This document shows, piece by piece, positions 30,112 through 39,731 of a stretch of DNA of 64,000 nucleotides. Both the position numbers and the translations under genes were made by a program. This stretch comes from an uncultured Faecalibacterium sp. (lineage in GTDB: Bacteria; Bacillota; Clostridia; Oscillospirales; Ruminococcaceae), in the NCBI GenBank assembly GCA_934503275.1, contig CAKSVD010000001.1, forward strand, positions 283,491 through 347,490. The letters run 5' to 3'. The number at the start of each line of letters is the position of its first letter. Within the stretch, counting starts at the first letter, position 1. The notes below the pieces were generated by a model. It had not been told where the DNA came from. It made no database searches and worked only from the letters and a program-made list of their open reading frames with translations.

Positions 30112-30114
30112 TAA

Positions 30115-31428
30115 CTACAAAAGCTTTCCGTCATATAAATTTTGTCCGGAGACGATTATTTCGTCATAAAGCCTTACCTGACTGACAGAACCGTCTGTTC
30201 CCTTGGGCAAAACAAGGATGTAATCCTCTTCTGTGACCAGCGGATGGTCGGCATCCACAGGGTCGATCTTGCAGAAGCGGGCGATGTTGCCGTACTTGAC
30301 GTACACACCGGGGATATAATTTTCGCCCTGGGTCTCGGCCTCAGTGCCGTCCTCCTTGAGGTAGTGCACCGCTGCGGCAGGCACCCGCAGGCCGGTGCTC
30401 TCGCCGGTGCTGATGCGGGCGCGGGCGTGGTTGAGGCACAGCACATCGCCGTTGATAGAATTGCATTGCAGCACAAAGCGGGCAACATCCTTTTCTGCAT
30501 CAATGGTCACCTCGGTAACGGTGGCACGCAGAGCGGCATCACTCTGGCCGGGAAAGCTGATCTCCACCGCTGTGCGCAGAGGCTTGCCATCCGCGCCCAG
30601 CAGCTTTTCGGCCTGCTTTGCCGAGCACACCCCGGCGTACTGCCAGCTGAACCCGGACACCAGCTTGCCCACACAGCCATCCAGCGGCATCTCGGGGTCG
30701 GAGTCCAGATAGGCCTTGAGTTGTTCCGGGCTTTGCGCCAGAATGTCCGCAGCCCCGGCGTTCAGCCGACCGCTGCTGGCAGCCCGGACAAAGTAGCCGG
30801 TGGTGGGGGCAGTGATCTGGGTGGGGTTGCCCAGCTGTGCCTGCACGGTCTGTGCCTGCTGGGCAAGCAGCGCGATCTGATCCGCAAAGCCGGCGGTATC
30901 GCCGGTGGTGATCCACAGCTTGTTCTGCGCCAGTAAATAAGTATCAGCGCTTTCATTCACATCGCTATAGCGGGCGGTATCCAATGCGTCCAGCAGGTCA
31001 TACAGTGCACCGGAGCGCTCCTTGAGCAGGCCGTCCAGCTGGGTGGCTGCGGTGTTCTGGGAGCGCTGCAAAAGGCCGATCTGGCTGGTAAGCTGGGTCA
31101 GCTGCTGGCGCAGCACCGCCTGATTTGCATCGGTGTACAGCTCTGCAACGGCAGTGCCCGCCGACACCCGCTCGCCGTCCGAGACAAGGTAGCCCAGATT
31201 GCCGCTGCCGGAAATGCAGGTCTCGTCAAACAGCAGCACGCCATCCGCTTCAATGGCATCGGAGATGGTGATGGGCAGCGCCGTTTCGTAGACGTTCTGG
31301 GGGAAAAGGATGTGCGCCGCCTGCCAGCAGACATACGCTGCCGCCGCCAGCAAAAAGGTAGCCAGCACAGCCGCCAATGTAGTAAGCGCAGAAAGCTTGT
31401 GGCGCGGTTCCTGAGGGGTTTCCGGCAT
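30115..31428 (-). CDS. HlyD/membrane-fusion-like protein
   Basis: 437 residues: an N-terminal membrane anchor (residues about 18-40) and an extracytoplasmic part with a lipoyl-like half (DGVLLFDETCISGSGNLGYLVSDGERVSAG), a coiled-coil stretch (TQLTSQIGLLQRSQNTAATQLDGL) and a C-terminal beta domain. This is the membrane-fusion-protein layout. It sits between miaA and sepF; in Clostridia HlyD-like genes next to sepF are common, and a role in envelope assembly is possible but unproven. No ATPase or permease partner is adjacent. The start has AAAGGA eight bases upstream; the longer frame upstream covers miaA. Confidence 0.75.
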   Translation of the reverse strand: MPETPQEPRHKLSALTTLAAVLATFLLAAAAYVCWQAAHILFPQNVYETALPITISDAIEADGVLLFDETCISGSGNLGYLVSDGERVSAGTAVAELYTDANQAVLRQQLTQLTSQIGLLQRSQNTAATQLDGLLKERSGALYDLLDALDTARYSDVNESADTYLLAQNKLWITTGDTAGFADQIALLAQQAQTVQAQLGNPTQITAPTTGYFVRAASSGRLNAGAADILAQSPEQLKAYLDSDPEMPLDGCVGKLVSGFSWQYAGVCSAKQAEKLLGADGKPLRTAVEISFPGQSDAALRATVTEVTIDAEKDVARFVLQCNSINGDVLCLNHARARISTGESTGLRVPAAAVHYLKEDGTEAETQGENYIPGVYVKYGNIARFCKIDPVDADHPLVTEEDYILVLPKGTDGSVSQVRLYDEIIVSGQNLYDGKLL

Positions 31429-31433
31429 AAGGA

Positions 31434-32384
31434 TCATCCTTTCGATAAAAAGTCTTGGGTCAGACGCAGGGCAGTCTGCCGCACGTCCGCAGCCCCGGCG
31501 TCCAGCCATGTGACCCCGTCCATGTGGCGGAACCATGTCAGCTGGCGCTTGGCGTAGTTGCGGGAGGCCTGCTTGAGTTTTTCGGTGCAGGCCTCAAGCG
31601 CGGCAGTCTGCTGGAAATACGGAAAAAATTCTTTATAGCCAATGGCCTGTGCGGCAGTGCGGAAGGTTTCGCGGCTGCGCCAGACGTATTCAGCCTCGGC
31701 TAAAAGCCCGGCCTCCAGCATTTTGTCCACCCGCAGGTCAATGCGGCGGTACAGCGCTGCGCGGTCCGGGAAATCCAGCCCCAGCACAAGGCTGCGGTAG
31801 GGGCGCTCCGGCGGCAGAGAATCGGCCTTTTGTTCGCTGAGACGCTTGCCGGTGGCGTGGTAGTGCTCCAGCGCACGCAGCACACGCACCTTATTATTGG
31901 GGTGGATGGCGGCGGCAGCCTCGGGGTCCACGGCTTGCAGTTTTGCGTACATGGCCTCCGGGCCAATGGCCTCCAGTTCGGCAGTCAACTGCTCGCGCAG
32001 ACCGTCCGGGGCTTTTTCGGCAGTAAAGCGCACACCGTACAAAAGGCTCTGCACATACAGGCCGGTGCCGCCTACCAGCAGCGGCAGATGCCCCCGGGCG
32101 GTGATATCCTGAATATACTCCCCTGCCAGCGCGGTAAAATCCGCCACGCTGAAGGTCTTTTCCGGGGTGAGGATGTCCACGCCGTGGTGCGGGATGCCGC
32201 AGGTCTCCTGCGGGGTGACCTTGGCGGTGCCCACATCCAGCCCTTTGTAGATCTGCATGGAATCGGCGCTGATGACCTCGCCGGAGAACTGCTGCGCCAG
32301 CGCAACACCCAGCGCGGTCTTGCCGGTGGCGGTGGGGCCTACCACAGCCACCACGGCGGGTTTTGCATTACACGATGCGTCCAA
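31434..32384 (-). CDS. miaA: tRNA dimethylallyltransferase
   Basis: 316 residues if translation begins at a TTG at 32384. The P-loop GPTATGKT is at residues 16-23, followed by SADSMQIYKGLDVGTAK and VGGTGLYVQSLLYG, the family signatures. MiaA adds dimethylallyl to A37 of tRNAs reading U-starting codons; MiaB, also in this window, then methylthiolates it. No ATG fits; AAAGGAG lies 13 bases before the TTG. A GTG about 11 codons later is an alternative but would nearly abut the P-loop. It overlaps the mutL 3' end by 17 bases. Confidence 0.93.
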   Translation of the reverse strand: MDASCNAKPAVVAVVGPTATGKTALGVALAQQFSGEVISADSMQIYKGLDVGTAKVTPQETCGIPHHGVDILTPEKTFSVADFTALAGEYIQDITARGHLPLLVGGTGLYVQSLLYGVRFTAEKAPDGLREQLTAELEAIGPEAMYAKLQAVDPEAAAAIHPNNKVRVLRALEHYHATGKRLSEQKADSLPPERPYRSLVLGLDFPDRAALYRRIDLRVDKMLEAGLLAEAEYVWRSRETFRTAAQAIGYKEFFPYFQQTAALEACTEKLKQASRNYAKRQLTWFRHMDGVTWLDAGAADVRQTALRLTQDFLSKG

Positions 32385-34563
32385 ACTGCTTTTCCAACTC
32401 CTTTCGGGTAAGCTTGAGCACGCAGGGACGGCCATGGGGGCAGAAGGGCGGCACCTCGCCGGAGAGGATCTTCTCGGCCAGTGCCATAAGCTCCTGCGGG
32501 GAGGACTTGTCCCCCGCCTTGATGGCGGCGCGGCAGGAGATGGAGTGCAGCACCCACTCGGTGTGCTCGTTCAGCGCGTCCCGGCTGCCCTTGAGCAGGC
32601 GGTCAGCGATTTCCACTAACAAATCTTCGGCGTTCTGCGGTTCTACATCCGCAGGCACGGCGCGCAGCAGCACAGTGCTGCCGCCAAAGTCGGCTACATC
32701 CAACCCGGCGTTTTCCAGCAGGGGCTGGTTTTCCAGCAGCGCCTGCTTTTCCTCTGCGGAGAGGTCGATGGCAGCGGGCTGCAGCAGCAGCTGGCTGGGC
32801 ACATTGCCGTAATTCGCGGCAAGCTTTTCGTACAGTTGGCGCTCGTGGGCGGCGTGCTTATCGATCAAGCACAGTTCGTCTCCCCGCTCGGCAAGAATAT
32901 AGGTGCGGAATACTTCGCCCACATAGCGCAGCGGCGCTTCCCCCTGCGGCATATCAAAGCCCAGCTGCTCGGTCTGTATCGGCTGCTCGGGTTCCTCCGG
33001 CTGATACGGCACCGAGGCGGCTTCGATCTCCGGGGCGGCAGGCACGGTGTTCCATGCTGCCATGTGATCCAGCGGCGGGTCAGTTGCGGTGTCCGTTTCC
33101 GGGTGCACATCCAGCTGTGCCTCACCGGCTGCTGTCCGGAAGGGCTGCGGCGCGGGCTGGACTTCGGTTGCATCCGGTTTTTCCGGGCTGTGGAGGGTGA
33201 CTACCGGGTCCAGAATATCCTCTGCGGGGCCAGACTGCCGCCACGAGGGCACAGCCGCTGCGGGTGCAGAAGAACAAGCCTCCTGTGGCCGTATCCTGTG
33301 TAATGCAGTTATAGGTGAAAAAGAAGGGGCTGTCGTTGCCAAGACGCCCTTGTCAATGTGAGAAGGTGTTTGAGCTGGTGCAACGGCAGGGCGCGACGGC
33401 CGCGAGGCTTCCCAGCGCTGCGTGGGCAACGTACCGGGGTCTGCCTGACCCGGAATGACGGCAGAAAGCCCTGTAAAGTGATTATCCTTTACAGAATGTT
33501 CATCCTGTATATCGTTTTTATTTTCAGTTTTTACTTTTTCGTCTGCTTCAAAGGTGAAACGGCGTTCCCCGGTGCCGGGCTGTGCCAGCGCCAGCTTGAC
33601 TGCATGGTAAACAACATCAAACACATCATTTTCCCGGGCAAAGCGGGCTTCGATCTTTGCCGGGTGGACATTGACGTCCACAAGGTCGGTGGGCATTTCC
33701 AGCAGCAGGATGCCGCCCGGGAACTTGCCCTGCATGGTCGTACCCTTAAAGGCCATTTCCATGCCCGCCATGATGGTGCGGTTGCGCACATAGCGGCCAT
33801 TGATGTAGAAATGCTGCATACTGCGGCTGGCGCGGCAGCTTTTGGGCGGGGTGATCAGGCCGGTGACGCGGTACAGCCCTTCCTCGGACTGTACCTCGAT
33901 GAGGTCGCGGCTGAACTCCCGGCCAAGCACCGCGTAGGCGGCGCTGCGCAGCTGACCATCGCCCGGGGTGACGTATTGCAGCTTGCCTTCCCGGATGAAT
34001 TTGACGCTGACCTCCGGGTGGCTGAGCGCCACATGACCTACATTATCTGCCACAAAGGTGCCCTCGCTGGAGTCCTTTTTGAGGAACTTCATGCGGGCGG
34101 GGGTGTTGTAGAACAGATCCTGCACCCGGATGGTGGTGCCCACGGCGCGGGCGGCAGGCTCCCTGCCCTGCTCCTCGCCGCCAGCGATGCGGTAGCAGGT
34201 GGCAAACTCGTCCACCTCGGTTCGGGTGAGCAGTTCTACCCGCGCAACGCTGGCAATGGAAGCCAGTGCCTCGCCCCGGAAGCCCAGCGTATGGATACTG
34301 TTCAAATCTTCCGGTTTTTCAATTTTGCTGGTAGCGTGCCGGATGAAGGCCGTTGGGATATACTCGGCATCAATGCCGGTGCCGTTATCGCTGATCTCGA
34401 TCAGCTTTACGCCGCCGGACTCGATACTGACGGTGACCTGCGTTGCACCGGCGTCAATGGAGTTTTCCAGCAGTTCCTTGACCACCGATGCCGGGCGTTC
34501 CACCACCTCACCGGCGGCGATCAGTTCAGCGGTATGTTTATCCAGAACATGGATGACTGCCAT
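32368..34563 (-). CDS. mutL: DNA mismatch repair protein MutL
   Basis: 731 residues. The N-terminal GHKL ATPase has IAAGEVVERPASVVKELLENSIDAGA, DNGTGI and GFRGEALASI. A linker of about 200 residues (roughly 335-530), Pro/Thr/Glu-rich and variable, connects to the C-terminal endonuclease domain with DKHAAHER and CPHGRP, so this MutL should have the metal-dependent nicking activity of non-E. coli systems. It directly follows mutS and is overlapped by miaA, the common mutS-mutL-miaA order. Confidence 0.97.
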   Translation of the reverse strand: MAVIHVLDKHTAELIAAGEVVERPASVVKELLENSIDAGATQVTVSIESGGVKLIEISDNGTGIDAEYIPTAFIRHATSKIEKPEDLNSIHTLGFRGEALASIASVARVELLTRTEVDEFATCYRIAGGEEQGREPAARAVGTTIRVQDLFYNTPARMKFLKKDSSEGTFVADNVGHVALSHPEVSVKFIREGKLQYVTPGDGQLRSAAYAVLGREFSRDLIEVQSEEGLYRVTGLITPPKSCRASRSMQHFYINGRYVRNRTIMAGMEMAFKGTTMQGKFPGGILLLEMPTDLVDVNVHPAKIEARFARENDVFDVVYHAVKLALAQPGTGERRFTFEADEKVKTENKNDIQDEHSVKDNHFTGLSAVIPGQADPGTLPTQRWEASRPSRPAVAPAQTPSHIDKGVLATTAPSFSPITALHRIRPQEACSSAPAAAVPSWRQSGPAEDILDPVVTLHSPEKPDATEVQPAPQPFRTAAGEAQLDVHPETDTATDPPLDHMAAWNTVPAAPEIEAASVPYQPEEPEQPIQTEQLGFDMPQGEAPLRYVGEVFRTYILAERGDELCLIDKHAAHERQLYEKLAANYGNVPSQLLLQPAAIDLSAEEKQALLENQPLLENAGLDVADFGGSTVLLRAVPADVEPQNAEDLLVEIADRLLKGSRDALNEHTEWVLHSISCRAAIKAGDKSSPQELMALAEKILSGEVPPFCPHGRPCVLKLTRKELEKQFGRIV

Positions 34564-34596
34564 AGTTTTTCCCTCCCCTGTGGTTGATTTTTACGG

Positions 34597-37212
34597 TCAG
34601 CCGTTCAGGCTGCCCTTGAGGGTCTTTTTCAGTTCGTACAAAAAGTTCAGTGCTTCAATGGGAGTAAGCGTTTCCACATCCACGGCTTCCAGCTTTTCCA
34701 TCATCTCGCTGGGCACTGCCGGGGAATTATACTCCTGCAAGGCGTCAAAATCCATCTGCTCTACCTTGTTTTTAGGAGCAGAGGCCTCCAGCGTGCGCAG
34801 CACCTCGTGGGCGCGGCGGGTCACGCTGCCGGGCAGACCGGCCAGCTTTGCCACCTCGATGCCGTAGCTGTCATCGGCGGGGCCGCGCACGATGCGCCGC
34901 AGGAAAGTGATATCCTCACCGCGCTTTTTGACCGCGATGTTGTAGTTTTTTACGCCCTCCACGGTACCCTCCAGCTCGGTCAACTCGTGATAGTGGGTGG
35001 CAAACAGGGTCTTGCAGCCCAGCCCCTTGGCAGGGTCTGCGATATGCTCCACCACGGCGCGGGCGATGCTCATGCCGTCAAAGGTGGAGGTGCCGCGACC
35101 GATCTCGTCCAGCACCACAAGGCTTTTGGCGGTGGCGTTTTTCAGGATCTCGGCCACCTCAGTCATCTCCACCATAAAGGTGGACTGGCCTGCGGCAAGG
35201 TCGTCCGATGCGCCGATGCGGGTGAAGATGGCGTCCACCACGCCCACATGGCAGCTGGAAGCCGGCACAAAGGAGCCGATCTGTGCCATCAGGGCAATCA
35301 GGGCATTCTGACGCATATAGGTGGATTTACCTGCCATGTTGGGGCCGGTGATGATGAGGCAGCGGTCGGTGGTGCAGTTGAGGGTGGTATCGTTGGGCAC
35401 GAACATACTGCCCTTGAGCACCTGCTCCACCACGGGGTGCCGCCCCTCGGTGATGGTCAGCGCGTCGCTGTCGTCCACCACGGGGCGGCAGTAGTTGTTT
35501 TCCGCAGCCACCTGCGCCAGCGCAGCCAGCACGTCCAGCTGGGCGATGGCGTTGGCGGTGCGCTGGATGCGGTCCAGCTGGGCGCCGATGCTTTCCAGCA
35601 GTTCGTCAAACAGGCGGTGCTCCAGCGAGATGAGCCGCTCATGCGCGCCAAGGATCTTGCTTTCCAACTCCTTCAGTTCCTGCGTGATGTACCGCTCGCC
35701 AGAGGTGAGGGTCTGCTTGCGGATATAGGTCTCCGGCACAAGATTCTTGTAGGAGTTGCTCACCTCGATGAAGTAGCCAAACACATGGTTATAGCCGATT
35801 TTCAGTTTGGGGATTCCGGTCTCCTGCCGCAAGCGGGCTTCCAGCTGCGCCAGCACACCTTTTGTGTTATCCCGGATAGAGCGTAACTCGTCCACTTCAG
35901 CGTGGTAGCCCTTGGCAATGACACCGCCATCCTTGAGGGTGGAGGGTGCATCCGGGTCTACTGCGGCATAAATGCGCGCCTTGATATCTTCCAGCGGGTC
36001 GATACCGGCAGCAAGTTCGGAAAGTTCCGGGCAATTGCAGCCCTCCGCCTGCTTGCGCAGACTGGGCAGCCGGTCGCAGGTCTGGGCAAGCGTGTAGATC
36101 TCCTTGGGGGTAGCAGAGCCGTACACCGTGCGGGTCATCAGGCGTTCCAGATCCGCGATGTAGTGCAGTTCCTCAGTCAGGTCGCCGCGCACCATGGTCT
36201 GGCGCACCAGCGCCTCCACGGCGTTCAGGCGGTGGTTGATGAGTTGGCTGGAAATAAGCGGCTGCTCGATCCAGCTGCGCAGCATCCGCTTGCCCATGGC
36301 GGTGCTGGTCTTATCCAGCACCCACAGCAGGGTGCCGCGCTTTTCGCGCCCGCGCAGGGTCTCGGTCAATTCAAGGTTTGCGCGGGTGACCGGCGAAAGC
36401 CGCATGAACTGGGCTTCGTTGTAAGTAATAACGGTTTTTAACCGCTCCACGCCCTTGATCTGAGTATCGTGCAGATATTCCAGCAGCGCGGCCATGGCAA
36501 AGCGCACAAGACCCTCGGCGGCTATGCCGGTGGTCTGCGGCCAGTCGCGGCCAAACTGTTCTTCCAGCGCAGAGGCCACCAGCCCCGGCGCATAGCGCTC
36601 GTCCTCGACCAGTTCCACCGAGCAGTTCATGTTCTTTTTGATGTAAGCGGTCACCTCGCGGCAGTCCAGCAGACCGGGGTTCAGCAGCACCTCGCTGGGG
36701 TGGTAACGGCACAGTTCGGTAGTGACCGCCGGGGCGATCTTATCCGCCGTCAGTTCAGTGATATGCGCCGTACCGGTGGAAACATCCGCAAAGCACAGAC
36801 CTGCCTTTTTGCCCTTGAGGTACAGGCTGGCAATGTAGTTGTTGCGGTCATCCTGCAGCATACTGCTTTCAATGACCGTACCGGGGGTGACCACCCGGAT
36901 GATGTCCCGCTTGACAAGCCCCTTGGCCTTGGCGGGGTCCTCCACCTGCTCGCAGATAGCCACCTTATACCCCTTGGCGATCAGGCGCGCCACATAGCCC
37001 TCGTAGCTGTGGAAGGGCACGCCGCACATGGGAGCACGCTCCGCAAGGCCGCACTGCTTGCCGGTAAGGGTAAGATCCAGTTCCCGGGAGGCCGTGACGG
37101 CATCGTCGAAGAACATCTCGTAAAAATCGCCGATGCGGTAAAAAAGAATTTCGTCCTTATGTTGGTTTTTGATTTCAAGATACTGCTGCATCATGGGCGA
37201 AAGCTCTGCCAT
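34597..37212 (-). CDS. mutS: DNA mismatch repair protein MutS
   Basis: 871 residues. The mismatch-binding domain begins with MMQQYLEIKNQHKDEILFYRIGDFYEMFFDDA, containing the F-x-E wedge motif. The C-terminal ATPase has TGPNMAGKST, the LVVLDEIGRGTSTFDG signature and the FATHYHELTELE box. MutS recognises base mismatches and recruits MutL. A terminator upstream (37275-37308) separates it from ylbF, so a promoter is expected in the short gap around 37213-37270, though none is convincing. Confidence 0.98.
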   Translation of the reverse strand: MAELSPMMQQYLEIKNQHKDEILFYRIGDFYEMFFDDAVTASRELDLTLTGKQCGLAERAPMCGVPFHSYEGYVARLIAKGYKVAICEQVEDPAKAKGLVKRDIIRVVTPGTVIESSMLQDDRNNYIASLYLKGKKAGLCFADVSTGTAHITELTADKIAPAVTTELCRYHPSEVLLNPGLLDCREVTAYIKKNMNCSVELVEDERYAPGLVASALEEQFGRDWPQTTGIAAEGLVRFAMAALLEYLHDTQIKGVERLKTVITYNEAQFMRLSPVTRANLELTETLRGREKRGTLLWVLDKTSTAMGKRMLRSWIEQPLISSQLINHRLNAVEALVRQTMVRGDLTEELHYIADLERLMTRTVYGSATPKEIYTLAQTCDRLPSLRKQAEGCNCPELSELAAGIDPLEDIKARIYAAVDPDAPSTLKDGGVIAKGYHAEVDELRSIRDNTKGVLAQLEARLRQETGIPKLKIGYNHVFGYFIEVSNSYKNLVPETYIRKQTLTSGERYITQELKELESKILGAHERLISLEHRLFDELLESIGAQLDRIQRTANAIAQLDVLAALAQVAAENNYCRPVVDDSDALTITEGRHPVVEQVLKGSMFVPNDTTLNCTTDRCLIITGPNMAGKSTYMRQNALIALMAQIGSFVPASSCHVGVVDAIFTRIGASDDLAAGQSTFMVEMTEVAEILKNATAKSLVVLDEIGRGTSTFDGMSIARAVVEHIADPAKGLGCKTLFATHYHELTELEGTVEGVKNYNIAVKKRGEDITFLRRIVRGPADDSYGIEVAKLAGLPGSVTRRAHEVLRTLEASAPKNKVEQMDFDALQEYNSPAVPSEMMEKLEAVDVETLTPIEALNFLYELKKTLKGSLNG

Positions 37213-37274
37213 GGTTTTTCCTCTTTCCCTTGTATGGTTCCGTCAGCTGGTTTGCGGGCTGTAACCGCCGGTGC

Positions 37275-37308
37275 AAACAAAACGCGGTCTGTGTTGCACA
37301 GCCGCGTT
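37275..37308 (-). terminator. Terminator after the ylbF-like gene
   Basis: The stem AACGCGG-T-CTGTG (37281-37293) pairs with CACAG-CCGCGTT (37296-37307) with one bulge and a tight loop. On the minus strand it is followed by TTTTGTTTGC. Confidence 0.75.
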
Positions 37309-37324
37309 CCGATGAAAACTCTGC

Positions 37325-37732
37325 TCAGTGGCAGCCGCCGCAGGTGGAGCAGCTGCCGGTGCAGGAGGCAGAAGGCTCCTGCACGGTCATGGGGTCGCCG
37401 CCGTTCATGGCGGTGTTGATGATGGCGTCGATATAGTTGACCAGATTCTCACACTCGCGCTTGGCCTCGTTGTATGCCACCATGCCCTCGTTGCCCATGA
37501 TCTGGCCGTAGAGGCTGTTCACCTTCTCGTTCAGTTCAGCGATGCGGGCGTCATCGCGCTCGTTCTTGCCGATCTCGTTGTTCAGGTCCATACGAGCCAG
37601 ATTGAACTCGCCGATCAGGTTCTGCAGTTCCTCATCCTTATCGTTTGCCTTACGGGCCTGATCCAGAATGACGTAGCGGGGGTCGGTCTGAAGTGCCATA
37701 GCGGCACGCTTGAAAAGATCAATGCAATCCAT
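37325..37732 (-). CDS. YlbF/YmcA-family protein with cysteine-rich tail
   Basis: 135 residues. Residues 1-115 form the helical YlbF/YmcA domain (ALQTDPRYVILDQARKANDKDEELQNLIGEFN). The tail ends with four cysteines, C124, C128, C131 and C134, then His, spaced like a metal or Fe-S site. In B. subtilis the YlbF-YmcA-YaaT complex binds Fe-S clusters and directs RNase Y to mRNA maturation. Here it lies between miaB and mutS. It has no YaaT gene beside it. The start at 37732 has GGAGAA upstream. Confidence 0.85.
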   Translation of the reverse strand: MDCIDLFKRAAMALQTDPRYVILDQARKANDKDEELQNLIGEFNLARMDLNNEIGKNERDDARIAELNEKVNSLYGQIMGNEGMVAYNEAKRECENLVNYIDAIINTAMNGGDPMTVQEPSASCTGSCSTCGGCH

Positions 37733-37792
37733 GATTGGGTTCTCCTTATTGTTTTTATTCTTTCTGGGGCAGTTTGCCCCGGAATCACTTTT

Positions 37793-39184
37793 TTATGCTT
37801 CCAGCTCGCCCAACAGCACGGTGGCGCGGGCACCGGTAAGATGTACGGTCGCATAGCTGCCCAGCAGTGCCGGGTCGGCGTCAAACTCCACGGTCAGATT
37901 GTTGTCCAACCGGCCGGAAAGGGTGCCCTCGTTGCGGCCAAAGCCCTCCACCAGCACCCGGACGGTCTGTCCCACCTGCGCCTTGACCAGCGCCATGGCG
38001 ATCTCGTCCTGCGTTGCCAGCAGGCGGGTCATGCGGTCGGTCTTTTCCTTGCGGGGGGTGGGGTCCGGCATTTCGGCAGCCTTGGTGCCGGTGCGCTTGG
38101 AATAGATAAAGGTGAACAGCTGCATATAGCCCACCTTGCGCACCAGTTCCAGCGTTTTTACAAAGTCCTCCTCGGTCTCGCCGGGGAAGCCCACGATGAT
38201 ATCGCTGGAGAAGGTGATGCCGGGCACGGTCTTGCGGGCATAGTCGATGAGTTCCAGATACTGCTCTACCGTATAGTGGCGGTTCATCTGATGCAAAAGC
38301 CGGTCAGAGCCGCACTGCACCGGCAGATGCAGGTGCTTGCACAGCTTTGGCTGGGCGGCGATGGTATCGATCAGCTTATGGCTGGCGTCCTTGGGGTGGC
38401 TGGTCATAAAGCGGATATGATAATCGCCGGGCACGGTGCACAGCAGGTTGAGCAGGTCGGAGAAATCGATCCGCTCTTCCAGACCCTTACCGTAGCTGTT
38501 CACGTTCTGCCCCAGCAGGGTGATCTCCTTATAGCCGGCCTCCACAAGGCTGCGGAACTCCGCAAGGATATCGCCGGGCTTGCGGCTCTTCTCGCGGCCG
38601 CGAACGTAGGGCACGATGCAGTAGGTGCAGAAGTTATCGCAGCCGTACATGATGGGCAGCCATGCGCGGAACTCGCTCTCGCGCCGGATGGGGATATTCT
38701 CCACGATGACCGGACGCTGCGCCGGGTCCAGCAGCACCCGCTTATGCTTTTGCAGTTTCTGGGCAATCAGCTGCGGCAGGGTGTCGATGCCGTCCACGCC
38801 GAACACCAGATCCACATAGGGGTAGCTCTTGCGCAGCTTTTCCACAACGTGCTTCTGGTTGGCCATGCAGCCGCACAGGCCGATGATGAGGCCGGGCTTT
38901 TTTTCCTTAAGGCCCTTCAGCGCGCCCACGTTGCCGAACACCCGCTGCTCAGCGTGCTCGCGCACAGCGCAGGTGTTGAACAGGATCAGGTCGGCATCCT
39001 CGGGCTTATCGCACAGGCCGTAGCCGATATCCACCAGCACGCCCTTGATGCGCTCGCCATCGTTGACGTTCTGCTGACAACCATAGCTGTGCACAAAGGC
39101 CAGCGGCGGGGTGTCGTAGGTCTGCCGCACCAACTCGGCGGCAACGGTATTATGTTCAAAGTTAATGTATTCCAAAAAAACCAT
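37793..39184 (-). CDS. miaB: tRNA-2-methylthio-N6-dimethylallyladenosine synthase
   Basis: 463 residues. The N-terminal UPF0004 domain supplies C ligands in YGCQQNVND, NTCAVREHA and GCMANQK. The radical-SAM core has C-x3-C-x2-C in GCDNFCTYCIVP, and a TRAM domain closes the protein. MiaB methylthiolates i6A37 made by MiaA. The start is ATG 39184 with GGAG four bases away. The gene is 60 bases from ylbF and is likely the promoter-proximal partner. Confidence 0.97.
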   Translation of the reverse strand: MVFLEYINFEHNTVAAELVRQTYDTPPLAFVHSYGCQQNVNDGERIKGVLVDIGYGLCDKPEDADLILFNTCAVREHAEQRVFGNVGALKGLKEKKPGLIIGLCGCMANQKHVVEKLRKSYPYVDLVFGVDGIDTLPQLIAQKLQKHKRVLLDPAQRPVIVENIPIRRESEFRAWLPIMYGCDNFCTYCIVPYVRGREKSRKPGDILAEFRSLVEAGYKEITLLGQNVNSYGKGLEERIDFSDLLNLLCTVPGDYHIRFMTSHPKDASHKLIDTIAAQPKLCKHLHLPVQCGSDRLLHQMNRHYTVEQYLELIDYARKTVPGITFSSDIIVGFPGETEEDFVKTLELVRKVGYMQLFTFIYSKRTGTKAAEMPDPTPRKEKTDRMTRLLATQDEIAMALVKAQVGQTVRVLVEGFGRNEGTLSGRLDNNLTVEFDADPALLGSYATVHLTGARATVLLGELEA

Positions 39185-39302
39185 CCTTCTCCGCCGGGCA
39201 GGGCAGCCCCATGCGACGAAACTCTATTTTCTGCCATTCTATAAAAGACACTCTTTAGTATACCCTGTTTGGCCGCTGCGGGCAAGAGGAAACACGCAAA
39301 TT

Positions 39303-39707
39303 TTATGTTCGTTCTGCCGCTGCCGCCTCTGCATCCTGCCTGCGGCAGCACTCCTCGCACACGCCCAGCAGCACCACGGCGCAATCCTGCACCCTGCCCT
39401 TCTGGTTTTTGACCAGCTCCATCACCTGTTTTCCGTCCACGTCGGCGTCGGTCACGCCGCCGCAGACAGTGCAGTACAGGTGGCTGTGCCACGGCAGGGT
39501 GTGGTCAAAGCGGTCTGCCTTGCCGGGAATGGATACCCGGCGCACCCGTCCGGCCTCCACCAGACTGTTCAGGTTGCGGTATACGGTGCCCAAGCTCAGG
39601 TTCGGGCATTCCTGCGCGGCTTTATCGTAGATCTCTTCCGCGGTCGGGTGGTCACACAGCCGCTCCACTGTCTGCATGACAAGTTCCCGCTGTTTTGAGT
39701 AACGCAT
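39303..39707 (-). CDS. Fur/PerR-family metalloregulator
   Basis: 134 residues. The winged helix includes HPTAEEIYDKAAQECPNLSLGTVYRNLNSLVEAG. The metal region has HSHLYC-x2-C (C79, C82) and a second pair C117/C120, giving the structural Cys4 zinc site, plus HTLPWHSH ligands. PerR-type and Fur-type members are hard to separate by eye; the residue equivalent to the PerR sensing Asp (D92 region, DADVDGKQV) is present, favouring PerR. It lies 24 bases behind rarA, and a Fur-like box sits upstream of rarA (41085-41099), so autoregulation is plausible. Confidence 0.9.
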   Translation of the reverse strand: MRYSKQRELVMQTVERLCDHPTAEEIYDKAAQECPNLSLGTVYRNLNSLVEAGRVRRVSIPGKADRFDHTLPWHSHLYCTVCGGVTDADVDGKQVMELVKNQKGRVQDCAVVLLGVCEECCRRQDAEAAAAERT

Positions 39708-39731
39708 ATCGATCCTCCTTTTTTACACGGT

